A DNA stretch of 62,000 nt from Tubiluchus corallicola (GCA_030141605.1 JAQGDQ010000443.1:2501-64500); one strand, 5' to 3'. Positions 24,801 through 34,816 are shown, numbered from the stretch's first letter. Notes: generated from the letters alone by a model not told the origin. Numbers and translations are program-made.

Positions 24801-25388
24801 ATAATCAGCACCATAAGCACAATTCTGTGATTCACTGCAAAAGAACAGGCTAAGGATTTAGAAAGTGAAATACTAAGTCCATTTCCTTCGAGCATATCTG
24901 ATCGTTTCTTGACCGATCGCAGTGCAGGCGCGTTACTGCAATTTTTACTTCGTCTTATTTTAATTATCAAGTGTGACGACATTGGTAACAATGACTATGG
25001 CGATGATAATGACAAAACAACAAGGATATTCCAGAAAAAGCATAATTTTTACTCAAAATTAAATATTACACTCGAATCAGTTTAAGCTAATGTGTATAAA
25101 TTTTGATAATAGGCATCCCAAAGTTGCCGTTGTCTGCATTTTTAATAAAGTTTTTCCGGTACCTTTCCAAGGAATTCCAACATCCTTTAACTCAGGTAAA
25201 GCCCATGGATCAACCAGTTCTTCCTCACTTCCAGTTTTCGATTTTTCTGTTTGCTGTTCTTTTTCTGTGGGACGGCCATCTTCTACATCGTAGTTATTTG
25301 TAAATGCTGGATTTATTTCACCAAGAGATTCTCTTTTGCTCTTATATGATATTGCGCGAACTGCTTCTTTTTCCGGGATGTTCTTCAT
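15032..25388 (-). CDS. SLC34-family sodium-dependent phosphate cotransporter (NaPi-II), 7 coding exons
   Basis: This is a plasma-membrane cotransporter that couples Na+ entry to inorganic phosphate uptake. Exons: 25388-25163, 21677-21546, 19763-19620, 19152-18967, 18188-18061, 16906-16744, 15831-15032. All have GT-AG introns and matching phases, giving 1779 nt (592 aa plus stop), close to vertebrate NaPi-II size. The N-terminus carries the family signature [15 protein letters not shown]. The duplicated transport core shows both QSSS motifs (residues 151-154, [10 protein letters not shown]; 408-411, [14 protein letters not shown]), [12 protein letters not shown] and [13 protein letters not shown]. 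Exon 6 encodes the large extracellular loop with N-glycosylation sites NKT and NYT and the two cysteines (RWC, IERC) that form the family disulphide. The C-terminal tail is short, ending RGQCC, without a TRL-type PDZ ligand. The initiator ATG follows a TTTCAG acceptor-like sequence, so an upstream non-coding exon is likely. SLC34 subtype (a, b or c) cannot be assigned. Confidence 0.93.
16744..16906 (-). CDS. SLC34 exon 6: large extracellular loop
   Basis: Acceptor TTTCAG, donor T|GTAAGC, starting in phase 0 and ending with one base left over. It encodes residues 273-326, beginning [14 protein letters not shown] and ending KKVGIER. It carries the first loop cysteine (RWC) and two N-X-T sequons. 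This is the family's least conserved part; its place between exons 5 and 7 and the exact phase fit support it. Confidence 0.85.
18061..18188 (-). CDS. SLC34 exon 5
   Basis: Acceptor TTTCAG, donor AAG|GTATGA. It reads [17 protein letters not shown] then [15 protein letters not shown], matching the conserved ITKPFTKLI segment of SLC34 proteins. It is too short to stand out as a long open frame; it was found by looking for the missing family segment between exons 4 and 6. Confidence 0.9.
18830..18900 (+). mobile_element. Retroelement 3' tail, (TAATC)n, in SLC34 intron 4
   Basis: GCTTTTTATGCTGAAGTAAAG followed by three to four TAATC units resembles the 3' end of a non-LTR element (AATAAAG-like motif then a short tandem tail). 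The 200 bases upstream have no readable RT peptide. Confidence 0.35.
18967..19152 (-). CDS. SLC34 exon 4: [12 protein letters not shown] segment
   Basis: Acceptor TTTTAG, donor ACAC|GTATGT. It encodes [20 protein letters not shown], then [18 protein letters not shown] and a membrane helix ending PLEAIT. Ending at GTATGT gives a split His codon with exon 5, matching the vertebrate junction; open frame beyond the donor is intronic read-through. Compared with vertebrate proteins about two residues seem absent at the exon 3/4 join. Confidence 0.92.
19620..19763 (-). CDS. SLC34 exon 3: first QSSS repeat
   Basis: Acceptor TTTAG, donor GGAC|GTACGT. It encodes [19 protein letters not shown] and then [19 protein letters not shown], the first substrate- and sodium-binding QSSS motif. 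The split Gly codon with exon 2 fits exactly. Confidence 0.93.
20139..20322. mobile_element. 184-bp MITE, copy 1, perfect 22-bp TIRs
   Basis: It begins GTGGCGTTTACC, then TAGCATCCGG, and ends with the exact reverse complement at 20301-20322. It lies in SLC34 intron 2. The interior is homologous, in inverted orientation, to 41979-42165: shared blocks include TGCGGAATAGAT, TTTATATTGTTTTCAATGCA and CCCGTTT. It is a non-autonomous inverted-repeat element. No target-site duplication is obvious. Perfect TIRs suggest it is the younger copy. Confidence 0.85.
20493..20790 (-). mobile_element. LINE 3' fragment (CR1/L2-like RT C-terminus)
   Basis: The minus strand encodes KNSTARVV, then [20 protein letters not shown] and a degenerate [13 protein letters not shown], the hallmark NSAARL...[13 protein letters not shown]...FK stretch near the C-terminus of CR1/L2-type reverse transcriptases. 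It is followed by an ATT-rich tail. It is 5'-truncated and broken, and sits in SLC34 intron 2. Confidence 0.75.
21546..21677 (-). CDS. SLC34 exon 2: first transmembrane segment
   Basis: Acceptor TTTTTTTAG, donor G|GTAAG. It encodes [20 protein letters not shown], then [19 protein letters not shown] and RLLGG, matching the conserved LLYLFICSLD...FQLVGG region. It is too short for a long-frame search and was placed by family homology and phase. Confidence 0.92.
22188..22700 (+). mobile_element. LINE 3' fragment (CR1/L2-like) with (GAT)n tail
   Basis: The plus strand reads [23 protein letters not shown], then in a shifted frame [20 protein letters not shown] and [14 protein letters not shown], then after a stop [20 protein letters not shown]. 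This is the C-terminal end of a non-LTR RT ORF with at least one frameshift and one stop. It ends in a GCTTTGTAAA motif and a GATGATG microsatellite (22650-22695). It is a dead copy in SLC34 intron 1. Confidence 0.8.
25163..25388 (-). CDS. SLC34 exon 1 (first coding): cytosolic N-terminus
   Basis: Starts at ATG 25388-25386 and ends AAAG|GTACCG. It encodes about 75 residues, hydrophilic and rich in Glu, Lys and Ser, closing with [16 protein letters not shown]. The one leftover base joins exon 2 to give Asp. The ATG lies four bases after a TTTCAG, which suggests a spliced 5' untranslated exon upstream. Confidence 0.88.
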
Positions 25389-27639
25389 TTTACTGAAAAT
25401 TATGAAAATTAAGGCAAAAATTTTACAAATGTTTTACAGCAGTTTACAGACGTTTAATGTATCTATTCATTCGTTGGGAGTTCCAAAAGGATCAGAAATA
25501 GTAAAGCCAAGACAGCAACATACAATACTGAACTTATAGCAGTTTACAGACGTTTCATGTATATATTATTACAAATTCTCAATGTTGAAGAGTACCTACA
25601 ATTTAAATTAAGAATTATCAGACAATTACTCGTCACTACTGATGATTTGTAATAGTATACACACGAAACGTTTGGAAACTGTAATAAATCCAGTATTGCA
25701 TGTGGCTGTCTTCGCTTTACGATTTAAGATTAAAATAGGTCGGAACATGCATGAATGATTTTTTGATCAGGCACTGGTGTCTGATAGAGATGACACCGTC
25801 CATATTACCGGGACATTCTTCACAGATAATTAGCTTTCGATGATAACAGCTAACTTTATAAAGTAACATTACAGTCAAATGTTTATACGGCCTACTTTGG
25901 GACTGAAAAAAGTTGGGCATTAAGCGAGTTCGGTATAATAACGAGGTGCATTAATACATACATGCTTATGCAAATACAGACATTTTGTTCTGCCAAAAAT
26001 TTTTTTTTGTTCGAGCCTGGGGTTATAAATGGGGCATTATAACGAGGTTAGACTGCATATATTGTCTTAGTTCATATTGATGATGCGCATTGCACATGCA
26101 AGCTTATAAATTCTTCATTTTCTTATATGATATAACAAGAAGTAACCTAAAAATACTTCCAGATTGGCAATTAAGTGTAAATACTAGTCATAGAATCAAC
26201 TGATATTCCCAAATAATATAACATATTATCAGCTCACTAGTTTGCTTACCACTCATTCTTGCCATTCATGCTCACTATTCGTTCTCTTTTTATCTTGTCA
26301 TTCAGGAGACAAGCGATCCCATCCAATCGTTTATATGCATTGTAGCTCTAAAGTTAATGCACTAGTATTTAAAATATTAATTAACTTATAAACATGTTTA
26401 CCATCATTGTACTTGAATTGTGACTAAAACAACTGGGCGCTTTATTAACATCGAATCACTTTGAGTCTTTTGCACATCAAAAAACAGGTTAGTATACGTT
26501 TTGTGTTCCTACCCGGCTCTCAGTCTCCTTTGCTATATTTATTTTAGCATATAAGGAGCGTTTGCACGAACCCTTACAAGAAATAAAAAGGTTTACCTGT
26601 GATTTGTTCTTCAAAGTTATTTTCTTTTAACACCGTTTCCAGTAGCTAGTCGGGAACAGATGACTATTAATGTTGCAGTCCTCTTCGTTAGATTCAGTGG
26701 TTTAAAAATTGAAGAAAACACGTCGTTCATAACATGTGCTCTAGGTGTGCTTAGCACGCCGAACAATCTCAGGTGATGTGACGCAAGAGCAATGGTGCAG
26801 AAGAGCACAGATGATAGAACACAGTAAACACTAAAAACAGGTAAATCCCACTGCACCGAACATTCTTAAGACCTACACAGGTAAGCCCCGAACACTCTTG
26901 TAGGACACAGAAGGGCACAAAAATGAAAACATTAAACAACTACCTTTAAGCTTAGAATAGTTACGGGCTATTGTATCCAGAAAATCAGGTATATTGTTAG
27001 AATCAGGGTGTGTTGTTATATTCATATAAGTTACACTCGGGTAGGAAAAAGACGATTTAAGCTTACATGTATTTAGGCCAGTCAAACGACGTGCATTTTA
27101 TATGAGCTGGAATGCCATCTTAAATATTTCCTAATTGATTTACCTTTACTTTAAAGCTGCATCGGCGTCCATTTTGAATTATCTCGACCTTTAATGACAT
27201 TGAAACGCTACTTTTCTGATAGACCGTAGGCACTTTTATATCAGTATTCATGCTATTTACCGTGCTTCCTGGTTGAGTTATTTTGATTTTGACGCAGTGT
27301 TCGTGACCATTTTGTATTTAAAGCCCCATTTTTTTGCTCCAACTTCTCCAAAGTAAATTTCAAGGGATTTTGAATATATTATTCTGGATGACATTCTGGG
27401 CGTCTGTGCAAAAATTTAGCTTTACACTATTTTTGTCCAGGTTATCCGGGTCGTATCTAAATCTTGCAATTAGTTTTTTACAGCTGACTGATTATTTTAC
27501 ATGTGGTTGCCAAAAAACCTAATGCTGAAGATGAGAAACCAAAATACTAGGCCTAATTTAATAACTTTTGTGTTTTACAAGTCGCATCTATATATTAATG
27601 TTCTTGGTATATATGTAAGATTCGAGGCTACAGCTCCGA
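25389..27639. other. Intergenic between SLC34 5' end and NIPSNAP-side LINE
   Basis: No coding exon recognised. The SLC34 promoter and any 5' untranslated exon should lie here, but I cannot place them. It contains the 100-bp-spaced direct repeat listed separately and a weak duplicated segment near 26850-26915. Confidence 0.4.
25438..25567. repeat. Direct repeat, 30-bp copies exactly 100 bp apart
   Basis: AGCAGTTTACAGACGTTT followed by ATGTAT and ATT occurs at 25438 and again at 25538 with two differences. No function evident. Confidence 0.75.
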
Positions 27640-28170
27640 CGAGGGCACCATTTGCGGCTCCTCTTATTACCAAAACGAGAAAATAAATATGATGATATTA
27701 CACCTTTTTAATAGAGTTACGTTGGCTGCCTATGAAGTTCCGAATTCAATTTAAAATTCTTTGTATCATCTTCAAAACATTAAATGGCTTGGCACACGCA
27801 TGATCTTTTGATATGTCGTAACATAGCCCAAACACTTTGTTGTAATGCTAATGAACAGAATAATTTACATCAGCCAATTCCTAATACAGTATTTTATGGT
27901 GAGAAAGCATTTTCTGCCTGTGCTCCGCACTCTCTGGAGTAACTTCCCTGTTGCTATATGTTCTGCAGATTCATTGGATTCTTTCAAACAACATCTAAAA
28001 CACGTTTGTTTAGATTGTACTTTTTATGATGAATAATTTTTTTTTATTTTTAAATTAAATTGTAGTTTGAATTTTCTACATTTTAAATGTATTTTATTGT
28101 TCAGCGAGCTGAGATTTTAAATGATGTAGTGTGCTATGTAAATAAGTTTTTCATTACATTACATTACATA
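27640..28170 (+). mobile_element. LINE 3' fragment (CR1/L2-like) with (ATTAC)n tail
   Basis: Frames read LITKTRKYDDITPF, then ELRWLPMKFRIQFKILCIIF and KTLNGLAHA, then LRTLWSNFPVAICSADSLDS and FKQHLKHVCLDC. These match the C-terminal RT/tail region of CR1/L2-like elements. Frame changes and stops show it is dead. It ends GTGTGCTATGTAAATAAG then TTACATTACATTACAT. It lies just upstream of the NIPSNAP gene. Confidence 0.8.
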
Positions 28171-28499
28171 TAAGAATAATAACTGGTATTACGTAGTATA
28201 GGCCTCTAAACTGCTTTCCTCGTAATTAATCATCGCACCCTGGCTCTTGGATAGCTGCCAAACTGGCTTTTCTAGGATTCTGAGCATACACGACTTTTCA
28301 GGAAGTGGTTCCCTGGAAAACAGTTATCAATCGTGTAATTATCGTGTAACATAAAGTATGTCCTCTGCACAGTTTTTAACTAAGCAAATTTGTAAAATGA
28401 TAGCGTAAAATGGTAGATTAAATAGATGGAAATGCTGATTATTCACAGTTAAAACTTAGGTATTTTGTACTACAACTTATAATGTAACTTCCGTACATT

Positions 28500-28531
28500 A
28501 TGAAGCGTCTGTTAGAACGGTGGAGAAACGC
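28500..28531 (+). CDS. NIPSNAP exon 1 (predicted start)
   Basis: ATG, ten codons (MKRLLERWRN) and two bases before a consensus donor GC|GTAAGTT. The two leftover bases join the A at 30335 (acceptor CCACCTTGCAG) to give Ala and keep the NIPSNAP frame open. The Kozak context is weak, and an earlier acceptor (30299) would need a phase-0 exon instead, so this exon is the least certain part of the gene. Confidence 0.5.
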
Positions 28532-31500
28532 GTAAGTTAAATTAATTTTTTCCTGTGCCATTTTTACCTACTTTTCAATTTGTGCCTTTTTCCATGCGCC
28601 ATTTTTACCGTGCCATGTTTTCCTGCGCTATTTTTCCTGTGCAATTTTTGCCTGTGTCATTTTTACCTGCCTTTCCATTTGTGCCATTTTTCATGTGCCA
28701 TTTTTACCTGTGCATTTTTACCTACTTTTCCATTTGTGCCATTTTTCATGTGCCATTTTTCCGTCACCTCTGCTCGTATTTATATGTATGATGTGCACTA
28801 ACGTGTTCCCTATTGTAGCAAATTTATTAAGCTAAAATTTTTTACTAATATTAGTACAGTATGTAATATCCAATGGTACGTAACATTTCAATACAAAGTT
28901 ATTATTACCAGACTTGCCAAAACCGAAGATTTCCTGTCTTGTCTGTTGATATCATGTGTGATCAACACCGAACTAATCTTTATAACTTGATTTGATTTAA
29001 TGAAGCTTGTTTTTCATTCGAATCTTCAAACGTAATATTTATAAAGGCAATGATTAGGCATAAAGCGGTGGGATCAACCATATTTCGGGTTATTATAATA
29101 AGCTTTTATAGATCTGTTATTCCTACCGTACTTTCAGCATAACATCATTTTTTAGAGTTTATTCAATACTCCTTAATTCCGGGCTCAACTTAATTTGTAA
29201 TATAAAGAATTTAATAAAATGGTTTCTTTAAAAAAATCGAAAGTACTCAGTGGCGTATCTAGGGTATGGCAGGTGCCCTGGGTGCCCCTTGAGAGGAATG
29301 CCACTCAGCAGTTTCTGAAAAAAATGAATTGCCATTTATGCTCAGCAGCACCTGACAGTAAGGTCATTGTCTTGCAAAAACTAGAGAAGAAAGGAGAAGA
29401 GAGAGAAGAAAACTGACTTTGAGCACATCTTAGACCATTTGCATCAGCAAAAGCAAAGACGGTGCAATTGTAATTTTTATTCTGTACCATTATTAATGAG
29501 CTGTTAATTTGATCTAAAAAGAAATGAAAAAATTCAGTGAGTTATGGGAGTCAAAGTGTGAGCACATCTTTTTTGGACACCTGTATTCCACGTTACTAAT
29601 ATTTTTTTACTATCCAAATGACACATGATTTTCACTTTTCAGCATTAATTTTACAGTCTAATTTTCATAGTTTGGGTATTTCTGGCTTAAGTAGATTTTA
29701 GTTTAATTTTTGTTCTGCTGAAACTTTCTGTCAGTTGTAAACAATATATAATACATAGTCTTAGGTCTTAGATATATATATATATATATATATATACAAG
29801 TTTTGAACAAAAGTCTTATGTAAAGCATAAATATATATTTGAATAAAACTTTGATTTACTGAAGGGTGGTTGGATTTGGTTATTTTCCTTAAAAGTCTCA
29901 TGCTTATTACATGTTTACCTCAGATCAATTCGCTATTCCATTCCAAGTCCTTTGAATCCCTCTTCGATTAATTCATTCATTCATGTTATAATACTCTCTA
30001 GGTATATTTGGATAAAATAAATAAAAGTGAAAGATTGGTGTCAGATGTTTGGACAAGGCACAATTTCAGTGCTTTCCCTAGGCGGTATTTTCCATAGGTA
30101 GTGAAAGTGGTGCCACTCAGCATTTGCAAGAAATCATTTCTTAAATAGGTCTTAATAATTATAATAACTGTTAATTGGTGATCAATGTCACAGTAAACAA
30201 CTAAATTGAGGTGACCTTTTAACCGAGCTCTGCTGTGGTGAATTGCTGAGTTACATAAATATGACAAGAAAATGATTTTTTTTTGCAATATATTTTTAGG
30301 GAGTGGTGTCACATAAAGTAGCTCCACCTTGCAGACTATCTTCTGTGAAGGTAGGATCTATTACCAGTTCCAAGGACACTGAAAAAATATATGAACTTCG
30401 GATTTATGACATAAAACCGAAGTACTTTAAAAGCTTTCTAGAATTTACAACGAAAAATCTACATATTCGCCTAAAGCACTCAAGATGTTTGGGCTTTTGG
30501 TTCAATCACTTTAATGGTTTTAACCAAGCTCTACATTTGTGGGATTTTGGTAAGAATTATATATTTTATATCATGTTACTTCTGTTTTGAGATTCTTGCC
30601 TTATTTACTTTGCAATTTTCGTGACCATTTAGGGTGTCAGAAACTTACCGCTTTACCTGAGTTCTGCTGTCACTCTAGTTACCCATTGCCAGTCAAAGTT
30701 CATCCATATCCATTTGTTAATTCAAGCTTTCTTACTCACATACCATTGAAATATAAGTATATGCATTTATGATCTGGACTTTTGCTGTATGGTTTATTGT
30801 GTTGTAGTCAGTGAACCATTGTCATAGAGTCTTAGAAGAAATTTGGCCATTCTTAGCTAGAAGCTTGCACATTTGTTTTTTACACTCACAAGGTAGTGTA
30901 ATTGTTATTATTTGTATTGATATAATAATATATTTTCAATGAATAAGTGAAAAATTGTCCTAGTTTATTTTTAGGTTTCAAAAATAGAGGTTTTTCATAG
31001 TTTACAAAAATTTCAAACATGGTCGACCTGCTAAACTTCATACCTTAACTGCATATTTATCTAACCTATAAGTCAATATTTAGCTAATATATGGAGTATA
31101 GATCATTTATCGAAATTGCTAAAAATACTTCCTTTTACATTATTGTACTTTAGCAGTACAGCTGTCAGTGCTGATATAATGCATGCCAATATGGACCCAG
31201 CCATGCATACTTTGAATCTGGGCTATAATTAGACTCAAACATGGTCATGCTTGGCCATTACTCTGAGTCTAAGCTTCTTTTTAAAGGTTTGTCCCAATGT
31301 CTTTGTCATTTTTAAGCATTTTCAAAAGATCTTGTTATCAGCATCTAATAATGATTTCCAATTATACGAGTCTTATCTTTTAAAACGTATAATTTACATC
31401 TCTTGTGGCATTTATGTACATTGTTTATTGGCATTTTGAAGTTTTATGAAGTTTTATAGTAGCAAATTTTCTTTTTACTTCTTAGATTCATATGCTCATC

Positions 31501-34500
31501 GAGCAGAAATACGAGCATCAATTGCAGCTGATAAAGAAATGAATGAGCACTTTTTACCTCCAATTCTCGGTATGCTGCATCGGCAAGATAACAGAATCCT
31601 CAGACTTGTTCCTGAAACAACAGTTGCCTACCCAGAAAAATCTGCTGGTAGCCATTATATAATATTTTCATGCAAATTGTCTTAGCAATACTTTTCTGTC
31701 ATTGTGTCAAGTTGTACTACCTTTACTGGCAAATTGCATTTCTGTTATGTTAATGTATCCGTTACAGGCAATTTGTAAAACTTAGACATTTTATGAAATG
31801 CCTAGACGTTTTATATAATGCCTATGCATTTTGGGAAAATTGTGAAATAAAGCTTTTGTTGCAACTCTTTAACACTTTGCCTAGACCTTTTGTGTAATGA
31901 CTAAGATTTACATAAAATGCATAAAGTGACTTTGGCAATATGTAAAATGTACATAATTAATATTGAATCAAACTTTTACTGACCGATCAGTTAATTGTTT
32001 TAGTATAGGATTATTACATATTTAGGATTCATTAAAATTCTTACGAACAATTTTTAACAAGCTTTTTGCGTGTAGGAATGTTTTTAGTGCTACACACAGA
32101 TTTATTTAGCCAGTTTTAATTCATTTTTTTTAAATTTGTAACTTTACACAAGGTGTAGAACTTCACATATACAATTTTGCATGATGTGTACAGTTTAAAT
32201 AGCTATTCTAGTGATGTCATAGGAGAAGAAGAGGGTAATAATAGAAGTTTGGTACGCAGAGAATAAATTTCTCTCCCTCTCTCTCCCTCTCTCTTGCTGT
32301 TTCTCTCCTTATCTCTCTCCCTATCCCTCCCTCCCTCCTTCTCTCTATCTCTCTTCTCCCCATCCACCCATTTATCTACCTATTTGTCTGTCTGTTTGTC
32401 TGTTTATCTGTCTATCTACCATCAGTACCTATCTATCCAACCGGCCAACTAAACAACTAATAGAATTCAAATTCACACATTCCCTAAAATAAAATTGGCA
32501 ATATATAAAACACTAGGAAAAGTGTATTCAAAACCTAACAATTACACACTTTGCCTAGACAAAGTTTTGCATTATATATAATGCCTAGGAAAAGTGTAGA
32601 AGAAACAATTTTAGACACTTTGCCTGGTTTGTTTTGGTACTACCTGTAACATATCTACAATTTTGCATGATTGTCGCACTGGCATCAGTTTTTAAATGTT
32701 ATTTTACTAACTAAGCCATTCACTGGATAATTTAATTTAATTTATATTCTAGGTGTATATGAGTTAGTTACTTACAAGATGAAGCCAATTCTTCCGTCCT
32801 GGTTGCCAAAGGTTCCAGAAACTGTGGAAAAAATGCAAAGTGCTTTGAAGCCATTTGACGCAAAAATACTTGCTGCATTTGTAACGGAGTTTGGCCCAGT
32901 AAATGAATGTGAGTTTAATTTTATTTTCAGAAGATCATCATTAGAAAATCCTAATGTTAAATTTTTATTAAACGGAGAGTGAAATTTTCCTGATACTCAG
33001 ACATTTTTTATTTTTTCTGTTAGTTACTAAATTGAAAACAGATACTTAATTGTATATTCTAACAGAAAAAATACATAATGCACAAAAATAAAGAAAGTCT
33101 CCTGTTTTTATAGCTTTTTGCTAGATTGATGATATCGTCTTGAACCTAGCATGCTTGCTGAATTGTAATGTATCTTCTGTTGGTGTTGGTCATTTATTTT
33201 ATATGCTGTCATTTGTGAGAGGTCTAATAGTTATCGCTCACAAATATTGATTCACTACTTTTTGCTCTTTGTTTGATGTAGGTAGTTACAATTTTACATT
33301 GATGTTGCTTTCGATGTACTGCAGAGTCATAAAATTTCTGCAGTGTCATGAAATAATATTGTAAATTCTTTTTGCTTTCAGTGTTATATCTAGTCAACTT
33401 TCAAAATTTTGACAGCCGTGCCAAATGCTATGGAACAATCATGAATAACATTGAATTCGTGCAAATGGGCAAGTTTTGAAAAATTTACTTTTTATATTTG
33501 TTAGTAATTGTTGACATTTTAGAGGAGTTAGAACATAAGTATTGTGAACATGTGCGTAAGAAAGATTAACTTCATGCAACATCAGCTGTGTAAACTGTTA
33601 GATGATTTTTTGAAGTCGACCTTTTGGTAGATTTAAGAAGTTTTGTTCAGGCTCTCAATAAAAACAGTCAGTTCTTTGTTAATGTTTATAGGAAGTATGT
33701 TATGTTACTTTACAAATTACGTGGTTTGCCATTTAAACACTGCGCAAAGAAATGTAAATCAGTAGTACTGTGTATGAACCAGTAGTGCTAAATTCATTCT
33801 AAACTAGTTCTCAGTTGGAAAAGCCTTTATAGGCATATACACATCCACTTTTAGCCTAATTATAAAAATAATTATTCACCAATGCTTCAATATTCTCTGC
33901 TTCGGAGCCTGTGTTATTTCGTTGAAGTGCTTATTTTTGTTTTGGTGAAAAACAATGTAACAACCACTTATCAGTTTTAACCAATTTAACATCCAGAATT
34001 CATCTATTTGCCAAAATTGTCCTCAAAACCATCCAGAATTCATTCCTGATCAGGTTTTGTCAAAATTGGCTTCAAAAAGCGCTATAATTCAGAAAATGCC
34101 CCAGACACCTAGCAGTTGTGCCCAGTGGCCTCTGTAACTGCCACTACAAACTTGTGTGCATATTTTAGCCATATTGTAGTTTGTTCATTTTATCATTTTA
34201 GCTTCTAAACAAAGTAAGTACAAATGTGTAATTACAATATTTCAGTACATTTCTCCTTCAAGACAGTTTCACTCATTAGAAAATGTTGAATTGTCTTTAC
34301 ATTTTGCTACCATCTTTCGCAGTAAGAGCCCGGTCCTCCCTCTGTATTTGATATCAAAAAACAACCATTTTTTGCATTCTCTATGGGAATCATGCCTGCA
34401 TGACTTTAGACAAACTTTGCTCAAGATTAGTTTACATAAAGCAGAAGAATGATTCATAATAATTTTTGTCGATAGTTGTTGTTTTTATTTTCTTTTCTTT

Positions 34501-34816
34501 TGTGTAGTGCATTTTTATAGCTATTAGTATAGCTTTGACATTGTTTGTTTTTTGGGCCTTTTTCTCATTTCTACTGAGTGATTGAATTATAATTTGTGAA
34601 TTTGAAATACTTTTCCTTTGTGAGTTTGTAATAACAAAATCTGAAAGGACAATTTATTTTAAGAAACCATTTTGTGTTTTTTGCGTTTGATGCTATTATA
34701 CCATAAAAATTTCAATGTCTGTTTTCATTTTAGCCCAAGATTGGTCGGAATTGATCAGAGATGCACACAATAAAGGAATGACTCCTTGTCCCGGAATTTC
34801 ACTTCCATTTAACTAG
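28500..34816 (+). CDS. NIPSNAP-family mitochondrial protein, 6 exons
   Basis: NIPSNAP proteins are mitochondrial and carry two ferredoxin-like alpha/beta-barrel (Dabb-type) repeats; vertebrate NIPSNAP1/2 act as mitophagy signals, and NIPSNAP3 is poorly defined. Exons: 28500-28531, 30335-30549, 31486-31647, 32753-32908, 33382-33468, 34734-34816, totalling 735 nt (244 aa). Repeat 1 reads KIYELRIYDIKPKYFKSFLE ... LGFW ... ALHLWDFDSYAHRAEIRASI. Repeat 2 reads GVYELVTYKMKP ... TEFGPVNELLYLVNFQNFDS. It ends PGISLPFN. Length and layout fit NIPSNAP3-type proteins. The N-terminus MKRLLERWRNALSSVKVGS is basic and amphipathic like a mitochondrial presequence. Intron 5 is GC-AG. Exon 1 is inferred only from a strong donor and phase fit. 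Confidence 0.88.
28545..28765. repeat. Minisatellite, 16-25 bp period, CCTGTGCCATTTTT-like
   Basis: About eleven imperfect units of CCTGTGCCATTTTTA/C with an interspersed CCTACTTTTCATTTG phase. It lies in NIPSNAP intron 1, just after the predicted exon 1 donor. The Phe/Cys/Pro-rich frames across it are repeat artefacts. Confidence 0.8.
29250..29320. mobile_element. DNA-transposon end-like sequence (CAGTGGCGTATCTAGGG)
   Basis: CAGTGGCGTATCTAGGG followed by GGTGCCCTGGGTGCCCC resembles the terminal sequence of widespread hAT/MITE-type animal repeats. A looser related segment is at 30067-30130 (TGCCACTCAGCA shared). It is intronic in the NIPSNAP gene. The class assignment is from memory of such ends, so it is tentative. 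Confidence 0.3.
29772..29796. repeat. (TA)n microsatellite
   Basis: About twelve TA units in NIPSNAP intron 1. Confidence 0.9.
30335..30549 (+). CDS. NIPSNAP exon 2: first half of repeat 1
   Basis: Acceptor TTGCAG, donor TTTTG|GTAAGA. It encodes KIYELRIYDIKPKYFKSFLE and then SRCLGFWFNHFNGFNQALHL, the beta strands and helix of the first NIPSNAP domain. Confidence 0.88.
31486..31647 (+). CDS. NIPSNAP exon 3: second half of repeat 1
   Basis: Acceptor TTCTTAG, donor CTG|GTAGCC. It encodes SYAHRAEIRASIAADKEMNE, then HFLPPILGMLHRQDNRILRL, matching the conserved YAHRxxxRxxLxxDKEW stretch of the family. Confidence 0.92.
31784..31960. repeat. Intronic repeat patch A (TTTGCCTAGAC / ATAATGCCTA)
   Basis: Three roughly 20-bp units (TAGACATTTTATGAAATGCC, TAGACGTTTTATATAATGCC, TATGCATTTTGGG) are followed by ACACTTTGCCTAGAC and GGCAATATGTAAAAT. 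The same blocks recur at 32495-32625. It lies in NIPSNAP intron 3. Confidence 0.6.
32265..32455. repeat. Pyrimidine-rich compound microsatellite
   Basis: CTCTCTCCCTCT units run into CCTCCCTCCTT and then TCTGTCTGTTTGTCTG and TATCTACC units. It is a long polypyrimidine run on the plus strand within NIPSNAP intron 3. Confidence 0.85.
32495..32625. repeat. Intronic repeat patch B with 13-bp inverted arms
   Basis: It contains GGCAATATATAAAAC, ACACTTTGCCTAG, TATATATAATGCCTAGG and AAAAGTGT. ACACTTTGCCTAG and CTAGGAAAAGTGT form inverted arms with one mismatch. It shares several blocks with patch A, from which it is separated by the microsatellite. Confidence 0.55.
32753..32908 (+). CDS. NIPSNAP exon 4: first half of repeat 2
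   Basis: Acceptor TATTCTAG, donor GAAT|GTGAGT. It encodes VYELVTYKMKPILPSWLPK through LAAFVTEFGPVNE, equivalent to VYELATFQMKPGGP...VGVFHTEYGALN in vertebrate NIPSNAP3. Confidence 0.93.
33382..33468 (+). CDS. NIPSNAP exon 5, followed by a GC donor
   Basis: Acceptor TTTGCTTTCAG. It encodes LLYLVNFQNFDSRAKCYGTI and MNNIEFVQM. The only donor keeping phase with exon 6 is G|GCAAGT: one leftover base plus CC gives Ala. The nearby GTTTTG would leave two bases and break the frame. Confidence 0.85.
33990..34080. repeat. Tandem duplication, about 45-bp unit
   Basis: CATCCAGAATTCAT followed by a variable stretch and CAAAATTG then CTTCAAAA or CCTCAAAA is present twice in NIPSNAP intron 5. Confidence 0.7.
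34734..34816 (+). CDS. NIPSNAP exon 6 (last)
   Basis: Acceptor TTCATTTTAG. It encodes QDWSELIRDAHNKGMTPCPG and ISLPFN, stop TAG at 34814-34816. Most family members end with a similar short segment (...LLIPTSFSPLK in NIPSNAP3). Confidence 0.88.

Noticed and set aside
28555-28801. Two Phe/Cys/Pro-rich open frames
   Set aside because: Both arise from the minisatellite; residues repeat with the DNA unit.
29219-29416. 65-codon frame as a possible NIPSNAP first exon
   Set aside because: It spans a transposon-end-like repeat, has no donor in a matching phase that I can see, and no presequence character.
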